This document shows, piece after piece, positions 12,901 to 24,500 of a stretch of 64,000 bases of DNA (positions are counted from its first letter, which is position 1; each line of letters begins with the position of its first letter). Under the pieces are notes generated by a model that had not been told where the DNA came from, did no database searches, and saw nothing but the letters and a program-made list of their open reading frames with translations. A program made the position numbers and the translations under genes. Source of the stretch: Plecoglossus altivelis (taxonomy: Eukaryota > Chordata > Actinopteri > Osmeriformes > Plecoglossidae); NCBI GenBank assembly GCA_036571765.1, contig BROE01000022.1, positions 12,482,282 through 12,546,281 of the forward strand. Reading direction: 5' to 3'.

Positions 12901-13907
12901 GGTTTGCCTTCCATGATGCATTGCAATGGTTTCACCTCCCCCCTTATTGAGTCAGGCAGCCTTAACGTTTCGTCTCCATTCCCAACAGCCTGCCTCCAAG
13001 GAGGTTCCCTATATCAGTCTACGAAGACCCAGCAGCGACCCCAAAACCAGCAGCAGAAGCATACCCAGAATGGCCTCATGCAGAATGGGTACAAACTTCT
13101 TCCAGGCTGCCTTGGTCAGCCCCCAGACCCTCTGAGACTGCCCCCTGCAGGCCCCTGGCCCAACAACACCAGTGGGCTGTACCATTCTCAACAGGGGGGT
13201 GTCTTGGCTCAGGGACAGCCAACTCCATCCAACAGCTGCATGTTTGAGAACTATTCGCCACCTCTTCAAAACGGAAACCCCATAGACGGCACAGTCGAGG
13301 ACCCCTTTCTGTCTCTGTGTCAGCGGAGGATGAATGCCCCCCAGGACTACAGCCCCCCCCAAGGGTCCTGCTACTTCCAGTGGGGACACAGTGAGCCCGT
13401 GGTGGGCACGTCAGCTATCGCCCAGGAGAACGCCAGCATCAGTCCCCAGACCCGCTCCGTTGTACCCAGCATGGCGACGACGGAGGAGCTTCTGGCCATG
13501 CAGCAGTACCTGAGGATTAATGGCCAGACACAGGTACAGCCTGTCTCACACTTACACACACCTCAGCCTCACATCTTCACATCTGTAGAGAGAGAAACGT
13601 TAACTATGCGGTGAAAATACTTGTAAATTCTATACATTACTGTAGCTCTTTTGAGAACAATGAACCCTAACATGTTTTAGATGTGTTCAACAATTGATAG
13701 TTGATCATTTCTGTAACTCAGTACATTGCTTGGAACAAGGTAAAACTACAACAGTCAAACCCAAAAAATATATAGTTTTTTATGGGTTTTTCTTTCGACT
13801 AGATTCTGAGCCAGCCTCTGGATGGCACTGGACTGTTCTCCATACCCCTGGTAGATGGAAACATGCACTTTACAGACCACAGCCAAACCCACTGCTGCGA
13901 CATCTAA
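6580..13907 (+). CDS. ahr2: Aryl hydrocarbon receptor, AHR2-like (5'-partial; exons 3-11)
   Basis: Ligand-activated bHLH-PAS transcription factor; family members sit in the cytosol with HSP90 and on ligand binding move to the nucleus, pair with ARNT and bind xenobiotic response elements. Coding exons read from sequence: 6580-6689, 7490-7579, 9619-9739, 10089-10228, 10476-10678, 11051-11160, 11453-11594, 11823-13533 and 13803-13907 (TAA), all with GT/AG borders and matching phases. They give 910 residues; the bHLH exons lie upstream of the window. PAS-A covers exons 3-7 (ALNGFVLVVSAEGHVFYSS; SDVIHQSVFELIHTDDRA). PAS-B covers exons 7-9 (FQTKHKLDFTPMG, GSGYQFIHAADMM, FIIARQRAL). Exon 10 carries the acidic transactivation tail (DPSSLLGSLLKQDESLY, DDIFSYVEEVLF) and a glutamine-containing segment. 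The AHR2 label rests on FIIARQRAL and the CCDI tail, which differ from the AHR1-like neighbour, and is less certain than the family. The LxCxE motif present in the neighbour is absent. Confidence 0.93.
6894..6938. repeat. (ACAG)n microsatellite
   Basis: Eleven consecutive tetranucleotide units in the intron just downstream of exon 3 of the AHR2-like gene. Confidence 0.97.
9381..9530. repeat. Degenerate fish interspersed repeat, copy 1
   Basis: Contains TCATTTAGCAGATGGTTTTA followed by a TCCCAAGCGATG-like segment, which resembles a repeat I know as widespread in teleost genomes. A diverged second copy lies at about 9,870-10,000 in the same orientation; both are followed by an ACTGGTCTGTTT or ATTGGTCTGTTT segment. 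Neither codes for protein and no target duplication was found. Confidence 0.5.
9870..10000. repeat. Degenerate fish interspersed repeat, copy 2
   Basis: Starts with TATTCATTTAGCAGGCACCT and ends near ATTGGTCTGTTTTTA, paralleling the copy at 9,381-9,530. The pair lies on either side of exon 5 of the AHR2-like gene. Another trace (ACTCATTTAGCAGAGTCTTC) is seen at about 30,275. Confidence 0.45.
11690..11820. repeat. Polypyrimidine tract before exon 10 of the AHR2-like gene
   Basis: About 130 bases of almost pure C/T (CTCT, CCCT units) run directly into the 3' splice site at 11,821-11,822. It is far longer than an ordinary polypyrimidine tract and is best seen as a microsatellite that also serves the splice site. 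Confidence 0.8.
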
Positions 13908-15810
13908 CTAGCTGAGGGAGGAGATGCGGATGAATGGAGAAGTGATCTTGAATCATACATCAGATTGGAATTCAGACACTCCTGTGAATTTTCTTGGTCA
14001 TATCTATTGTCTTCGTTGTTGCCTTGTTGTATGTTTATATAATGCTGCAAGATGAAGCCTATACAACTATCAAGTTCATTATGAGTAAGATTATTAGAAG
14101 TATGAAGTATGGATATTCTTATATTTTTTAAGCAAGGTTAAATATCACGTCATATAGGTCATCAAATTCCCTGTTGTAATATTATGATAAAGCGAGCCAT
14201 ATTCATTTCGTTTTTAAGTTAGCTTTGTACACTTTCATATGTTCATATCTGGGAAGAGAAAATACTTTATTTTGATAAATCACATATTTAAGATGTGTAT
14301 GCAGTGTAAAAATGTATCTATACTATTGTTTTATTATCTAATGTATACTCAATTTTTTACCAGTTTTTATGTTATACAGTACGTGTGTGAGTGTGCTTGT
14401 GTTTGTGTGTCTGTGTGTGTGCTTGTGTGTGTAGAACACAAATATCATATAAAATACATTTATAGGAAAACACATTTTATTTTAGCAAAACATATGGCCT
14501 GCAGAATGTGTATAAATACTCAATATGCATGACTTACCATGCAAGGCTAGTTACATTATAATATTGTTGGTATTCAAACCATTGTACAATTCTGCTATAT
14601 TCCGAAGTAGTTAATAGAACATCAATAGTATTCATGAGTTTTGTTATATTGTTTTGTTAACACCACTGAGCCATTTGCCTTCCACTTCTACATCAATAAC
14701 TTGTTATTTTATTAACAGTAACAAGTAAACACATAGTCTTTTTTATAATGGCTGTAGGGGAGACTTCAGAAACCTGATTCCCAGGATCATAACTTTCCCA
14801 AGACGTTAAATGAATCTCCATGTTGAAACGGTCAGAGTTACCTTTGTGTGTTTCTGTACCTTGTGACACCTCCTTGATTCAGAGGTCACAAGAACCTTCA
14901 CAACAGCACGCTGTCCCTTTCTAGTTGTCCCCAGTGACCTTTGGAGTTACGTCAATATTACAGTTTTTCTCTTGACCTACTTCCTCTGGTGCTTTTCTAA
15001 AAAGGCCAAGACAGGTAGAAGCTACATGTCAGACTGGGTTCAATCTCCATGTTGCTTTCATTAGGTCAGAACTCTCAGACTCAAAGAGCCAAAATATTGA
15101 ATATAACTGCCTCAAAACGTTTACCTCGGTGAAATGTATCTGGCAATTTGATAGACTGCTATTGTGCCTCACAGTCCACCTGTCCTGCATGAGCAGGATG
15201 AAATTACCTGGTGCCACATTTTGTGACTGCTCTTTTTTCTCTCATCAATGCTGGCACAAAAACAGGAGAAAGGCACTTATATTTGCCCTTACCTAACTTA
15301 GTCTTTTGTTTTCACAATGTATTAGCATTTTTTGTCATGTGTTACAATATGATTGTGAAAATGCTCTGGTTGTGTGCTGTATATCCTTATACATATTATA
15401 CATACTGTATACTACTTTTTGTAAACTATTTGTACTCACATAATCTTATACTATGTAGTATAGTGCACGTGTATTAAGTCTCATATAGCAAATACCATTT
15501 ATTGAAGATGGGACCAATGTGTTCCAGTTTGTTTCTTTGAATTGTGAAATTCTTTTGTCATATTAAAAAAATGAGTATGTCAAACGGATGTGGACTTTTA
15601 CACGGCAGTCTACAATGATCATAGAGTATTTCAACCTCACTAATCTTCAGTGATATTGGAGCGAATGAGTGGGGACTGTCCAAGCTTGAGCTTCAATAGT
15701 AGGGTGTAATTGATCTATAAGCCACATGGTGGCGTAAATAACAGTGATCATTAATTACAGCAACGTTAACATGCTGTAAATATACCAATAAACGTAATGT
15801 AAACAACACC
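13908..15810 (+). other. Probable 3' UTR of the AHR2-like gene
   Basis: AT-rich sequence after the TAA at 13,905-13,907 without credible reading frames. It contains a GT-rich run at about 14,385-14,435. Candidate poly(A) signals are an ATTAAA near 15,562 and AATAAA at 15,787-15,792. The end is placed by the latter signal and is uncertain. Confidence 0.45.
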
Positions 15811-16323
15811 GCATTTGATTAAAACATTGGCATTTATTTTGTATTGGTGCATACAGAAATAGCTATGATTGAGTTATGTGAAGTGGTGTGATGTCTGGAG
15901 ACACTATAGCCTATAATATCCCAGCTATCTATTATCCATGGATAATAGATCAGCTATTACCCATGAATCATGCTTGGATTAGAGTCAACATCACAATTAC
16001 AAACAAATTAGGAGGAATTAGGTATTGAAACCCTACACTGACATGGAGGAGGCAAACCTATTACCAAATGTCACGTTTCGATTGGAGACAACTTTGAGTA
16101 TCTTAGCAAAACAGCTAAGACGCACATGCTGTCGGCTCTACAATGGGTCTTCATCACCTCAGTTAAACTGCGTTTTTTGTATAATCAGCATCCAAGGTTG
16201 ACGACTGTCAGCGATTCCTACACTTCGCCCATAAATCTATGAATTCGTCGGACCACCGTGGTGTCTGAGGGAGGGAACCACATTTAAACACACATCAAAG
16301 TCTGACCTTGCCTTTGGCCTCTA

Positions 16324-17980
16324 CAGTCCCTGACAAAAGTCTTGTCGCTTATCCATTTAGTAGAAACAAAAGCTTATAACCTGACTTTACATTAATCGAT
16401 TGGTTTTAGAAATGTCTCATATGAAAGCTAAAACCCTCCCAAATTATGCTCAATATACAAAAAGAAATTTGTTTCACTGAAGAAAGATTGATCATTTGAT
16501 GAACACAGAAAGGTCAGATTTTGACAAGACAAGTCTTGTCGCCTACAGAAAATTGAACAAATAATTTACTTCAAATACAAAAATATGTTGCATAACGTCA
16601 GTGAATTAAGTAGTGGTGCTGTGAGATCCATATTTAATATCTTGTATGACTTCCATGATCTTGAAGGACTGCATCCATGCGGTTTGACAATGATTCATAC
16701 AATTTGTTGATGAAGTCATCAGGAATAGCAGAGAAAGCAGTCTTACATGCCTCCCAGAGTTCATCAAGATTCTTTGGTTTTGCCTTCCATGCTTCCACTT
16801 TCATTCTACCCCAGACATGCTTAATGATGTTCCTGTCTGGTGACTGGGCTGGCCGGTCCTGGAGCACCCTGATCTTCTTCACCTTGAGGAACTTTGATGT
16901 AGAGATAGAAGTATGCGATGGAGCACCATCCTGCTGCAAAATTTGACCCCTTTTATGGTTGGGAATGTAAGAGGTAGCTAATACTTCTTGATATTTTAGG
17001 CTATTGATATTGCCTTCCACCCTGCAAATGTCTCGCACATCCCCATACTGGATGTAACCCCAGACCATGATTTTTCCGCCACCAAACTTAACTATTTTCT
17101 GGGTGAATCTTGGATCCATGCGGTCCAGTAGGTCTCCTGCAATACTTGCGGCGGCTGTGATGTAATTCAACCGAGAATTCATCTGAGAAATCCACCTTCT
17201 GACACTTTTCCAGTGTCCATCCTTTTAGCAGGCTGTGGGCCTTGGCAAATGCCACGAGTTTTTTAAATTGCCTTTTGTTTAGTGCTGGTTTCTGTGCACT
17301 AATTCGACCATGGAGGCCATTTCGAGACAGAATTCTACAAACTGTTCTGGTTGACACAGGGACAGGCCTGGTGGAGCTCTGCTGCAGTGGAAAAGGGGCT
17401 GGCCTTGGATTTTCGAATCAATAAACGGTCCTCCCGAGCAGTTGTCTTGCGGGGTCTGCCGGACCTGGGCTTGTCAAAAACATCTCCAGTCTTTTCAGAT
17501 CTTTTTCTTATTCTTTGTACTTGACGCTGAGACACATTGAAGGTGTCAGCCACCTCAGCAGTGGATCTGGTCTTCAGCCTCTTGATAATTAACGCTTTGG
17601 TCTCAGGGTGGATATTAGGCATGTTGTGAGAGGTCAAGTTGCAGTTGATGTGAAGGTCTGGTGTGCTGGGGTTCTATTTATACACACCCACTAATTGATT
17701 GATCCAGAACTGATCACAGGTGAGGCTGTAATCTAGGATTGGGTGCATCATATGACAAGGCGACAAGACTTTTGTCTTGCCAAAATCTGACCTTTCTGTG
17801 TTCATTAAATGATCAATCTTTCTTCAGTGAAGCAAATTTCTTTTTGTATATTGAGCATAATTTGGGAGGGTTTTAGCTTTCATATGAGACATTTCTAAAA
17901 CCAATCGATTAATGTAAAGTCAGGTTATAAGCTTTTGTTTTTACTAAATGGATAAGCGACAAGACTTTTGTCAGGGACTG
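16324..17980. mobile_element. Tc1-like DNA transposon with long IR/DR-type inverted repeats
   Basis: 1,657-bp element flanked by TA on each side (16,322-16,323 and 17,981-17,982), the Tc1/mariner target duplication. Its inverted repeats span 16,324-16,544 and 17,758-17,980, begin CAGTCCCTGACAAAAGTCTT, and differ by only about four substitutions and one small gap by eye. Each repeat carries an outer and an inner copy of a sequence close to AAGTCTTGTCGC, the IR/DR layout of fish Tc1 elements. The transposase on the minus strand is broken (separate entry). It lies between the two AHR genes. Confidence 0.95.
16634..17637 (-). pseudogene. Tc1-family transposase, frameshifted and catalytically altered
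   Basis: Would have cut and pasted the surrounding Tc1-like element. Three pieces lie in different frames. At 17,637-17,335 is the N-terminal paired-type DNA-binding region (RSTAEVADTFNVSQRQVQRI) with a GRPRK hook. At 17,357-17,088 is the second helix-turn-helix part plus the first catalytic aspartate region (VDFSDEFSVEL). At 17,182-16,634 is the catalytic core with FGGGKIMVWG and QQDGAPSHTS. Moving between pieces needs a frameshift near 17,345 and another near 17,100-17,180. In the last motif the usual glutamate of the DD34E triad is a lysine (SPDRNIIKHVWG). Both faults make the copy inactive. Family assignment is firm. Confidence 0.93.
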
Positions 17981-18393
17981 TATAGGTGAGTAATCCCAGT
18001 AATGGCTTAGTTTCTAACTGCACTCACCAACTCTCCCACATGTTGTGGTTTTGTTGTCAGACATTGTAGAAGGAATTATAGTGCCAATCCTGGCTGGATT
18101 AACAAATACACAATCGAGTGTTTCATCTTTGGAAAGAAAAACAGAAAAGTAATTCCTGACTGTGCCTTTAAGGCACTGGATGCCGCAAAACTCAGTTATG
18201 AAGTCTCATCCATCATATTTTCCCAGGCTTAAATATATCCTTGGGGAGCTAAGCCACAGTTCAGAATGCCTGCTCTTTAAACCACAGCTCTCAGATAAGT
18301 TTAAAACCCCATTTTTCAAGTACAATTTCCAAAGCAAGCAAGTAGTGGCTGTATAGAAAGTTGTTTTTGAAGGGTTGTCAAGCAAAGACTAGT

Positions 18394-18403
18394 TTGCGTG
18401 CGA
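18394..18403 (+). promoter_or_regulatory. Full-consensus xenobiotic response element sequence
   Basis: TTGCGTGCGA matches the extended AHR/ARNT site (T/G)NGCGTG(A/C)(G/C)A at every position. It lies 3.2 kb upstream of the AHR1-like start codon and 4.5 kb downstream of the AHR2-like stop. A single match in 64 kb can arise by chance; function is not shown by sequence. Confidence 0.3.
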
Positions 18404-18873
18404 ACATGATATTACGCACAGCTGATTGTGAGATTGGATTTCTCTGTTTTCTTTCGGCCTTAATCCTTTCTATGTATGCAGAGCACAGTGGTTTGCTTGA
18501 GAGATGGCTCATATTTCCCCGAACCAATCCCCTCACCAGGAATAAGTGAAACTTAGACAATCAAGAACAGAACTTCAAGTTTATTATGAGAGGGTGTGTT
18601 ATATCTTGCTTCTAAACATCCTAACGAAGTGGGAGAAGTGAAACTGGGGTATCTGTGAAAGTTTGTAAAATCTGAGAGGGATCTTGTGTTTGGGAGGTCT
18701 GCTGGATATGCTTTCTGTGTGTATACCATGACTCAATAAAATGTGTTTAATTCGCTGGATATGCACAAACATAAAGCGTTTTGGAAGCAGCTGATCTTGG
18801 AGAGCTTGTGGCGTGCCATAGGGATTCCATTTGTTCTGCTTCATGTAGATGCTCACTCATTTAAATACAAAAC

Positions 18874-18901
18874 AAGACCTTCTTTCACAAAAGAAGGTCT
18901 T
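18874..18901. repeat. Perfect 12-bp inverted repeat with CACA loop
   Basis: AAGACCTTCTTT at 18,874-18,885 is exactly complementary to 18,890-18,901 across the 4-base loop CACA. No T-run, histone-gene context or transposon end is recognisable around it. Confidence 0.8.
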
Positions 18902-19320
18902 TAAGGAAACTAAAAAACACTTTCCTCACTGTTCATGTGATCTCCATGTGCTCTTACTTCCATAGGATATTTATCTCATGACAACAAATGAATACTTCCA
19001 GTGGAGATTCAATTGGTGGTTACTGTATGGGTTTTACAAATACCACAAGACAAACACAACTATACACTCACAAGAGATGGTCGTGCATATCTTAACTGAT
19101 ATCCATTATAAATATCCTAACTGAGTTTCACTGAGCTCTGCAATCATTGTTGTCAGTGTTAGCTGTCTCCAGACATGTTTGACAAGGAGGGTTCCGGTAC
19201 TTCTATGCAATGCTCCCTGGATTGAAACAGTCAGTCTCAAATAGTCAGCCTGGTTGACAGCCTCTCAGGATGCTTTCATTGCCAGTAGAATGCAAGGCAT
19301 TGGCTTGCACCAATCAGATA

Positions 19321-19545
19321 CCCAGCCACACCCAAGGACAAAAACCAATTACAGGCCCAGCCACACCCAAGGACAAGCACCAATTAGAGGCCTAGCCACA
19401 CCCAATGAAAAGCACCAATTAGAGGCCCAGCCACACCCAAGGACAAGCACCAATTAGAGACCCAGCCACACCCAATGAAAAGCACCAATTAGAGGCCCAG
19501 CCACACCCAAGGACAAGCACCAATTAAAGGCCCAGCCACATCAGA
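19321..19545. repeat. 35-bp minisatellite with alternating variants
   Basis: Six full 35-bp units starting at 19,321, 19,356, 19,391, 19,426, 19,461 and 19,496, plus a partial unit at 19,531. Each begins CC(C/T)AGCCACACCCAA. Units 2, 4 and 6 carry GGACAAGC and units 3 and 5 carry TGAAAAGC at the same place, suggesting a 70-bp higher-order unit. Every unit includes CCAATTA. It lies between the two AHR genes. Confidence 0.95.
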
Positions 19546-20749
19546 GGTCCAGAAACCCTTCAGAAATTATAAAAGTTTTATAATTTCCTCTTCTCAAGTG
19601 CATCTTCATAGGCCCGGAGGTAAAGCCTGATTGTGCATCCTTTTTGTGAAACTGGGCCTAGATTCTACTTTACACTATCCTGGTGAATGCCGAGCAGGAA
19701 CGACTCGACCACAGCTGTGCTGCCGTTTGACCCATGAGAATGTACCAAGGCAAAACAAATAAAGAATCTATCTTAGCCCCACACTTCCCCCCACCCCATC
19801 CCCACACGCAAACATAGAATCTCTCAGCCCCTACCCCCAATACCACCATCACCCCCTCATACACAAACAAACACAACCCTGCCACTCTGACTCAAATGCA
19901 CAGGAAATTGTGCCATTAATTTAGGTTTGTCTTGTCTTTGAGAGCAAACAAACAAATGACAAAACGTAAACAAACCACCCTCTGTCTCCACATTAAGGAG
20001 GGTGAATCAAATGGAATAGCCCGCTGTGTCATCGTATCAGGTTGGGTTTGCTTGAAGCTGCTGGCGTTGGACAATTGTAGTTTGTGTAGTACAACTCTCT
20101 CCATTTACACGTTGGCCTTGAAACAACTTTTCCAAGTGTTGAAGAATGCCTTTGAAGCAATCTTTTTGCTCGTAAAAATAACATCACTTACAACGTGACA
20201 TTCAAAGCTGAATACAGAGATGTCTTGCTCAAACAAGCTGAGTGAAGACAAAGGGAGCACAGCTACATTGATGGGAGAGAGATGCGGATGGCCTAGTTTA
20301 GTTAGAGTCCTTTCTCTACTGCCTTTTTTCTGCAGGATGTGTAATGCCTCACAATGCCTTGGGGGCTCCTGGTCACATGACCTGCTCGAATGTGATCATA
20401 GGTACTTTCTATTGTGTACGAAGGGGAAACAGTAACGCAGATATTTTTCTTTAGCCAATATAATTTGAACAGTAAGATGTGTTGAACAAGCCTTGATGCA
20501 AAATATTATCAATACACTGCAATCTTTAAAAAGATTTGTGATTAAAAAAAGCTAATAAAAAATCCACAAGCATGACATATTTAAGCAAGTGAAATAGGTT
20601 CACTCATCAATATTTGTAAAACAATTGATTTTGTCTGACAACAACAGCTGCGTGGGCACCAGAGATACAATGAGACAAACTCATGTGGTTTAATTATTTA
20701 AAAGTCTGACCTCTGATCCAAATACAGCAAAGGCCACTTAGGCTCAACA

Positions 20750-21569
20750 TAAACCGCTACTCTATAATCTGTAGGCTGATTGGAGGAAAAGGTCCGCTCG
20801 GGAGCGCGCAACCGTTGACGTACCCGCCTGTGTTTCCAGGAGATTTTCGCTCATGCCTTCGTAGACCTCGGTAGTTTAGAAACTTCATGCGCGAGCTCGT
20901 CAAAATCTGTACGGGACCTTAATAGAGAAATGCGCGTTCTCGAATCTGACGTGCTAATTGGGAATAGGTAACGTTAGACTGTATTTGTTTCATTAATTTT
21001 CCAGATAAAGTTATGTATTTTTTGTTATCATATTCTGCATGCACAACATAAAAAGCTGACGAGACACGATGGATTCGCTCTTATTTACCCTAAAGGAAGA
21101 CTGCGCAGCGCACAGCGTCCTGGAATTAGAGGTCTAGATCGTCCGCACGTTTGTTGACAAGGGGACAATTATTTGAGTTCTAGATTTACGGAGTAAGATG
21201 TTTGCTGTAAGCAATTTCCATTTTCAAAGGATTTAAAACAGCAACTTTAATCATTTCTACTTCGTCATAATTGTGTTGGTTGAAGTTGGAGTACAACGAT
21301 ACCCGGCCACATGACGATGCTTTCTTGTTTTTTCATCCATCTTCGGCTCTGATAATAGAAATATAGGATCTTATCTATACCATATATTGGTCATTAGCGA
21401 TACCATTTTTTGTGTTCGTTTGGATGATTAATGACTTTAGCTTATGCGTATATCTTATTCTTCCCGATGATTAGTTTAAGAACATTTATTGTCGGCTGTA
21501 TGTAGATCTGACGGAGTCGTGCACCAATATTTTTGGAGGACTTAAAAGGCTTGAAAAGAAAGCCATATC
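20750..21569 (+). promoter_or_regulatory. Candidate promoter and 5' UTR of the AHR1-like gene
   Basis: This stretch directly upstream of the start codon is locally richer in CpG than its surroundings (GGGAGCGCGCAACCG, ATGCGCGAGCTCG, CTGCGCAGCGCACAGC) and contains a CRE-like TTGACGTA near 20,814. No clear TATA box at a standard distance can be named. Where transcription starts, and whether the 5' UTR is spliced, cannot be read from sequence. Confidence 0.35.
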
Positions 21570-24500
21570 ATGTATGCTGGACGTAAACGGAGAAAACCAG
21601 TCCAGAGAGCGTAAGTATCCAACATTGATTTATCTTTTTTTTCGTTGGATGAGGAGGCTGAAACACTTCATTGCGCTATTTTCTTAAACATGGCACAACT
21701 CAGCCTTATGTAACTAAAGTCATGTGTAAATGCGAAGTAAGTTAAGGGCTGTCATTGCGTTACAATGTATTGATACATAAGAGTTTGGTATGTTTTTGTT
21801 TAACTTCAATAACGAAAACTACTCGTGCTTCGAGTAGCCTATATCTGATGTTTGAAACAGAAGGACAGCGAGGCCTTGACACTCGCAGACGAAAAACGAT
21901 TTTCCTGAACATTTCCAAGTGTATCTTCATTAGACCATGCATCTATTTACAGTAAACCTGGTATAATATAATTATTTAAATTATCACTAACCACCAAAAT
22001 AGCCTATACAATTTATTTTAGCCAGGAATGTCTTTAATGTCCATATTGAGTGATGCACTGAAGGCCTACATTACAGAATTTCATAATTAATTTATATTTG
22101 AAATGCAGCCCATTGCATACATAATTTTCAAATACTCAAAGATGATAACTTTCTTGTTTTCTATACGATTATTTTAGATGTACCTACTGTGTCTCCTTTT
22201 GCCATACTCCATCGACTCGGCTTGCGGGATGTAAATCCATATGGCTACCTTGTGGAAAAGGGCTGTACTATAGATTCTCGCCACAAATACAACCTTCACC
22301 TGCTTTTTGTTCAAATGTATTGATATCTGTCGTTTGTAATTCTGCTTTTAAAGGCATTGACAAATAGCATTATCACGCAACCATGTCAATGTATTTCATT
22401 AGTGAAATATAATAATATCTAGCTAATTATACAATCTATAAACAAAAGATAAACATAATTAAGTACAATAAAAACATTTATATTTAGTTTCCGAAATAAC
22501 AATATTAGCAATTCTATAATATTAGTGTTCAACATATTAATTATTTGTATAAAGGAAATTTGATTAAGGATGCTGTTTTAATTTTAATTTAATTAATTAT
22601 GACAGGCATTTTTTTTATTTACCGTGTAGACGATATAGCGTCTACACGGTAATATATATATATATATGATATTATATATATTATATTATATATATTCTTA
22701 GCAAACAATCCAGCAAATATAGAATCACTAAAATAGGTAGTCTGATCCTCTGTTCACCCCAGGGTAAAGCAGGCCTCTGCTGAAGGAACAAAATCGAACC
22801 CATCCAAACGGCACCGTGATCGTCTGAATGGAGAGCTGGAGAGGCTGGCCAGCCTGCTACCCTTCCCAGAGGAGGTCACCACCAGCCTGGACAAACTGTC
22901 CATCCTCCGCCTCAGCGTCAGCTACCTCCGAGCCAAGAACTTCTTCTCAGGTACAATAGGCCACTGTGTAGGCTGCATTCGTGTTGTGATGTCTCTGTGT
23001 TGGATAGCAGGTCCAAGGTCTTTTCGTTTTAGTCGGCTGTACTTCAAGAGTGGATACTGATCTGAGAATGGTCAGTCAATTTCTGACCCATTGCACTGTT
23101 GGATCAAAGATATTTCAGACATGTTATATATAAAAACTGTATATATAAGTACAAATTAAGAATTAATTTCTCAATTAAACACATGTTTTAAATATTCCTT
23201 ACATACGTATCATATAATATATTATATAATATCTATACAAATTCCCTATATATATGGGCAAACCATCGGCATTAATATGGAGCTAACACAGACATCAGTT
23301 TGTGCATATGATTTTTGGTTTCAGTTTTAGTCTTGAACCCTTAGTTCTATTGGAGGCAATTTCAATGCATGCATTTCAAAGTATAATATGTCATTATAGA
23401 CAATTCTATACTTCAGAGTTTGTGGCTACAATTTGGGGAGGGCCGTTTCCAGTTCCAGCTTCATAATAGCTGCGTGTCCGTATACTGAGCAGTTGCCACA
23501 AGCTATTGGCTATATAGTGCATTAAGATTTGTACACAGATTCAAAGTTTTTGAATGAGCACAAATTGCTAAAATATTTGATTTTGGGCTCAAAAATGGCC
23601 AAAGTAGCTGCATCAAACTAGGAGACAATTAGGAGGTGGGGTGAGCTGTAGTTCTCCTGCCTTGTCACTGGGGGCACTGTAGAGAGGGTTTTTTTGTATG
23701 TCTTGCTTGTTTATGTTCAGATGCCTAGAACTGTTATGAAAATGTCACAACAATAGAGCTCCTCGCTGCCTCTCTCGTGGGCTGTGGTTCCAGACGCCTT
23801 TAAAGCACATCCAATCAGAAAGGACATAGCAGGAGCAGCCAGTCAGTCAACAAGCCTGTGTATTATTCCATCCTAGAGAAAGGAACTTCAATATTTCATA
23901 CAGACCCACAATGTTGCCTCCATGTGCAGATAAGGCCAGAATACCGTGGCTCATTAAAATGCAGAAGTTAAGGAGTAGGGGAGAAGGAGGGTGTTGAGAG
24001 TGAAGTGACGTGGAGTGGGGAAAGCTCAATTGAAAGACTTGCATGCAAGATACCGAGAGTGGAGTCTTCTTTACTCCTATGTGGGGCCAAAGATGATGTT
24101 ATTTTAGGCGATGATCTTTAAAAAAGAAAGCTGCAATGCGTGTGTCGGATGCTCTCCAGACATGAATAATTAAGGAAACCCCCCAGAGCCTTAAGTATTT
24201 ATAATCTGGAAGCAAAGCAATGTTTGTTTAAGACTGTGGCTTTTTGAAACAGTTGTTTGAGGGGTAATGGGCAACATACAGGACAGGTGATATGGCGGAG
24301 TTTGGGGGGAGGTGGCAAGGTAGCACAATGAGGGGAGTAGAAAGGTGAAAGTTCATGACACGTTCAGTAAAAACATCAGGGGTAAACATAGAGAGAAATA
24401 TCCATTACATATGATATTGAATGATTGCTTTTACCCTCAGAGCAGAGAGTGTCAAGACCCCTACCTATCCAGTGAAGGAACAGTTTAGAAATAGACTTTC

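Noticed and set aside
19321..19545. CRISPR-like array
   Set aside because: The units are contiguous head-to-tail tandem repeats with no unique spacers, in a vertebrate genome.
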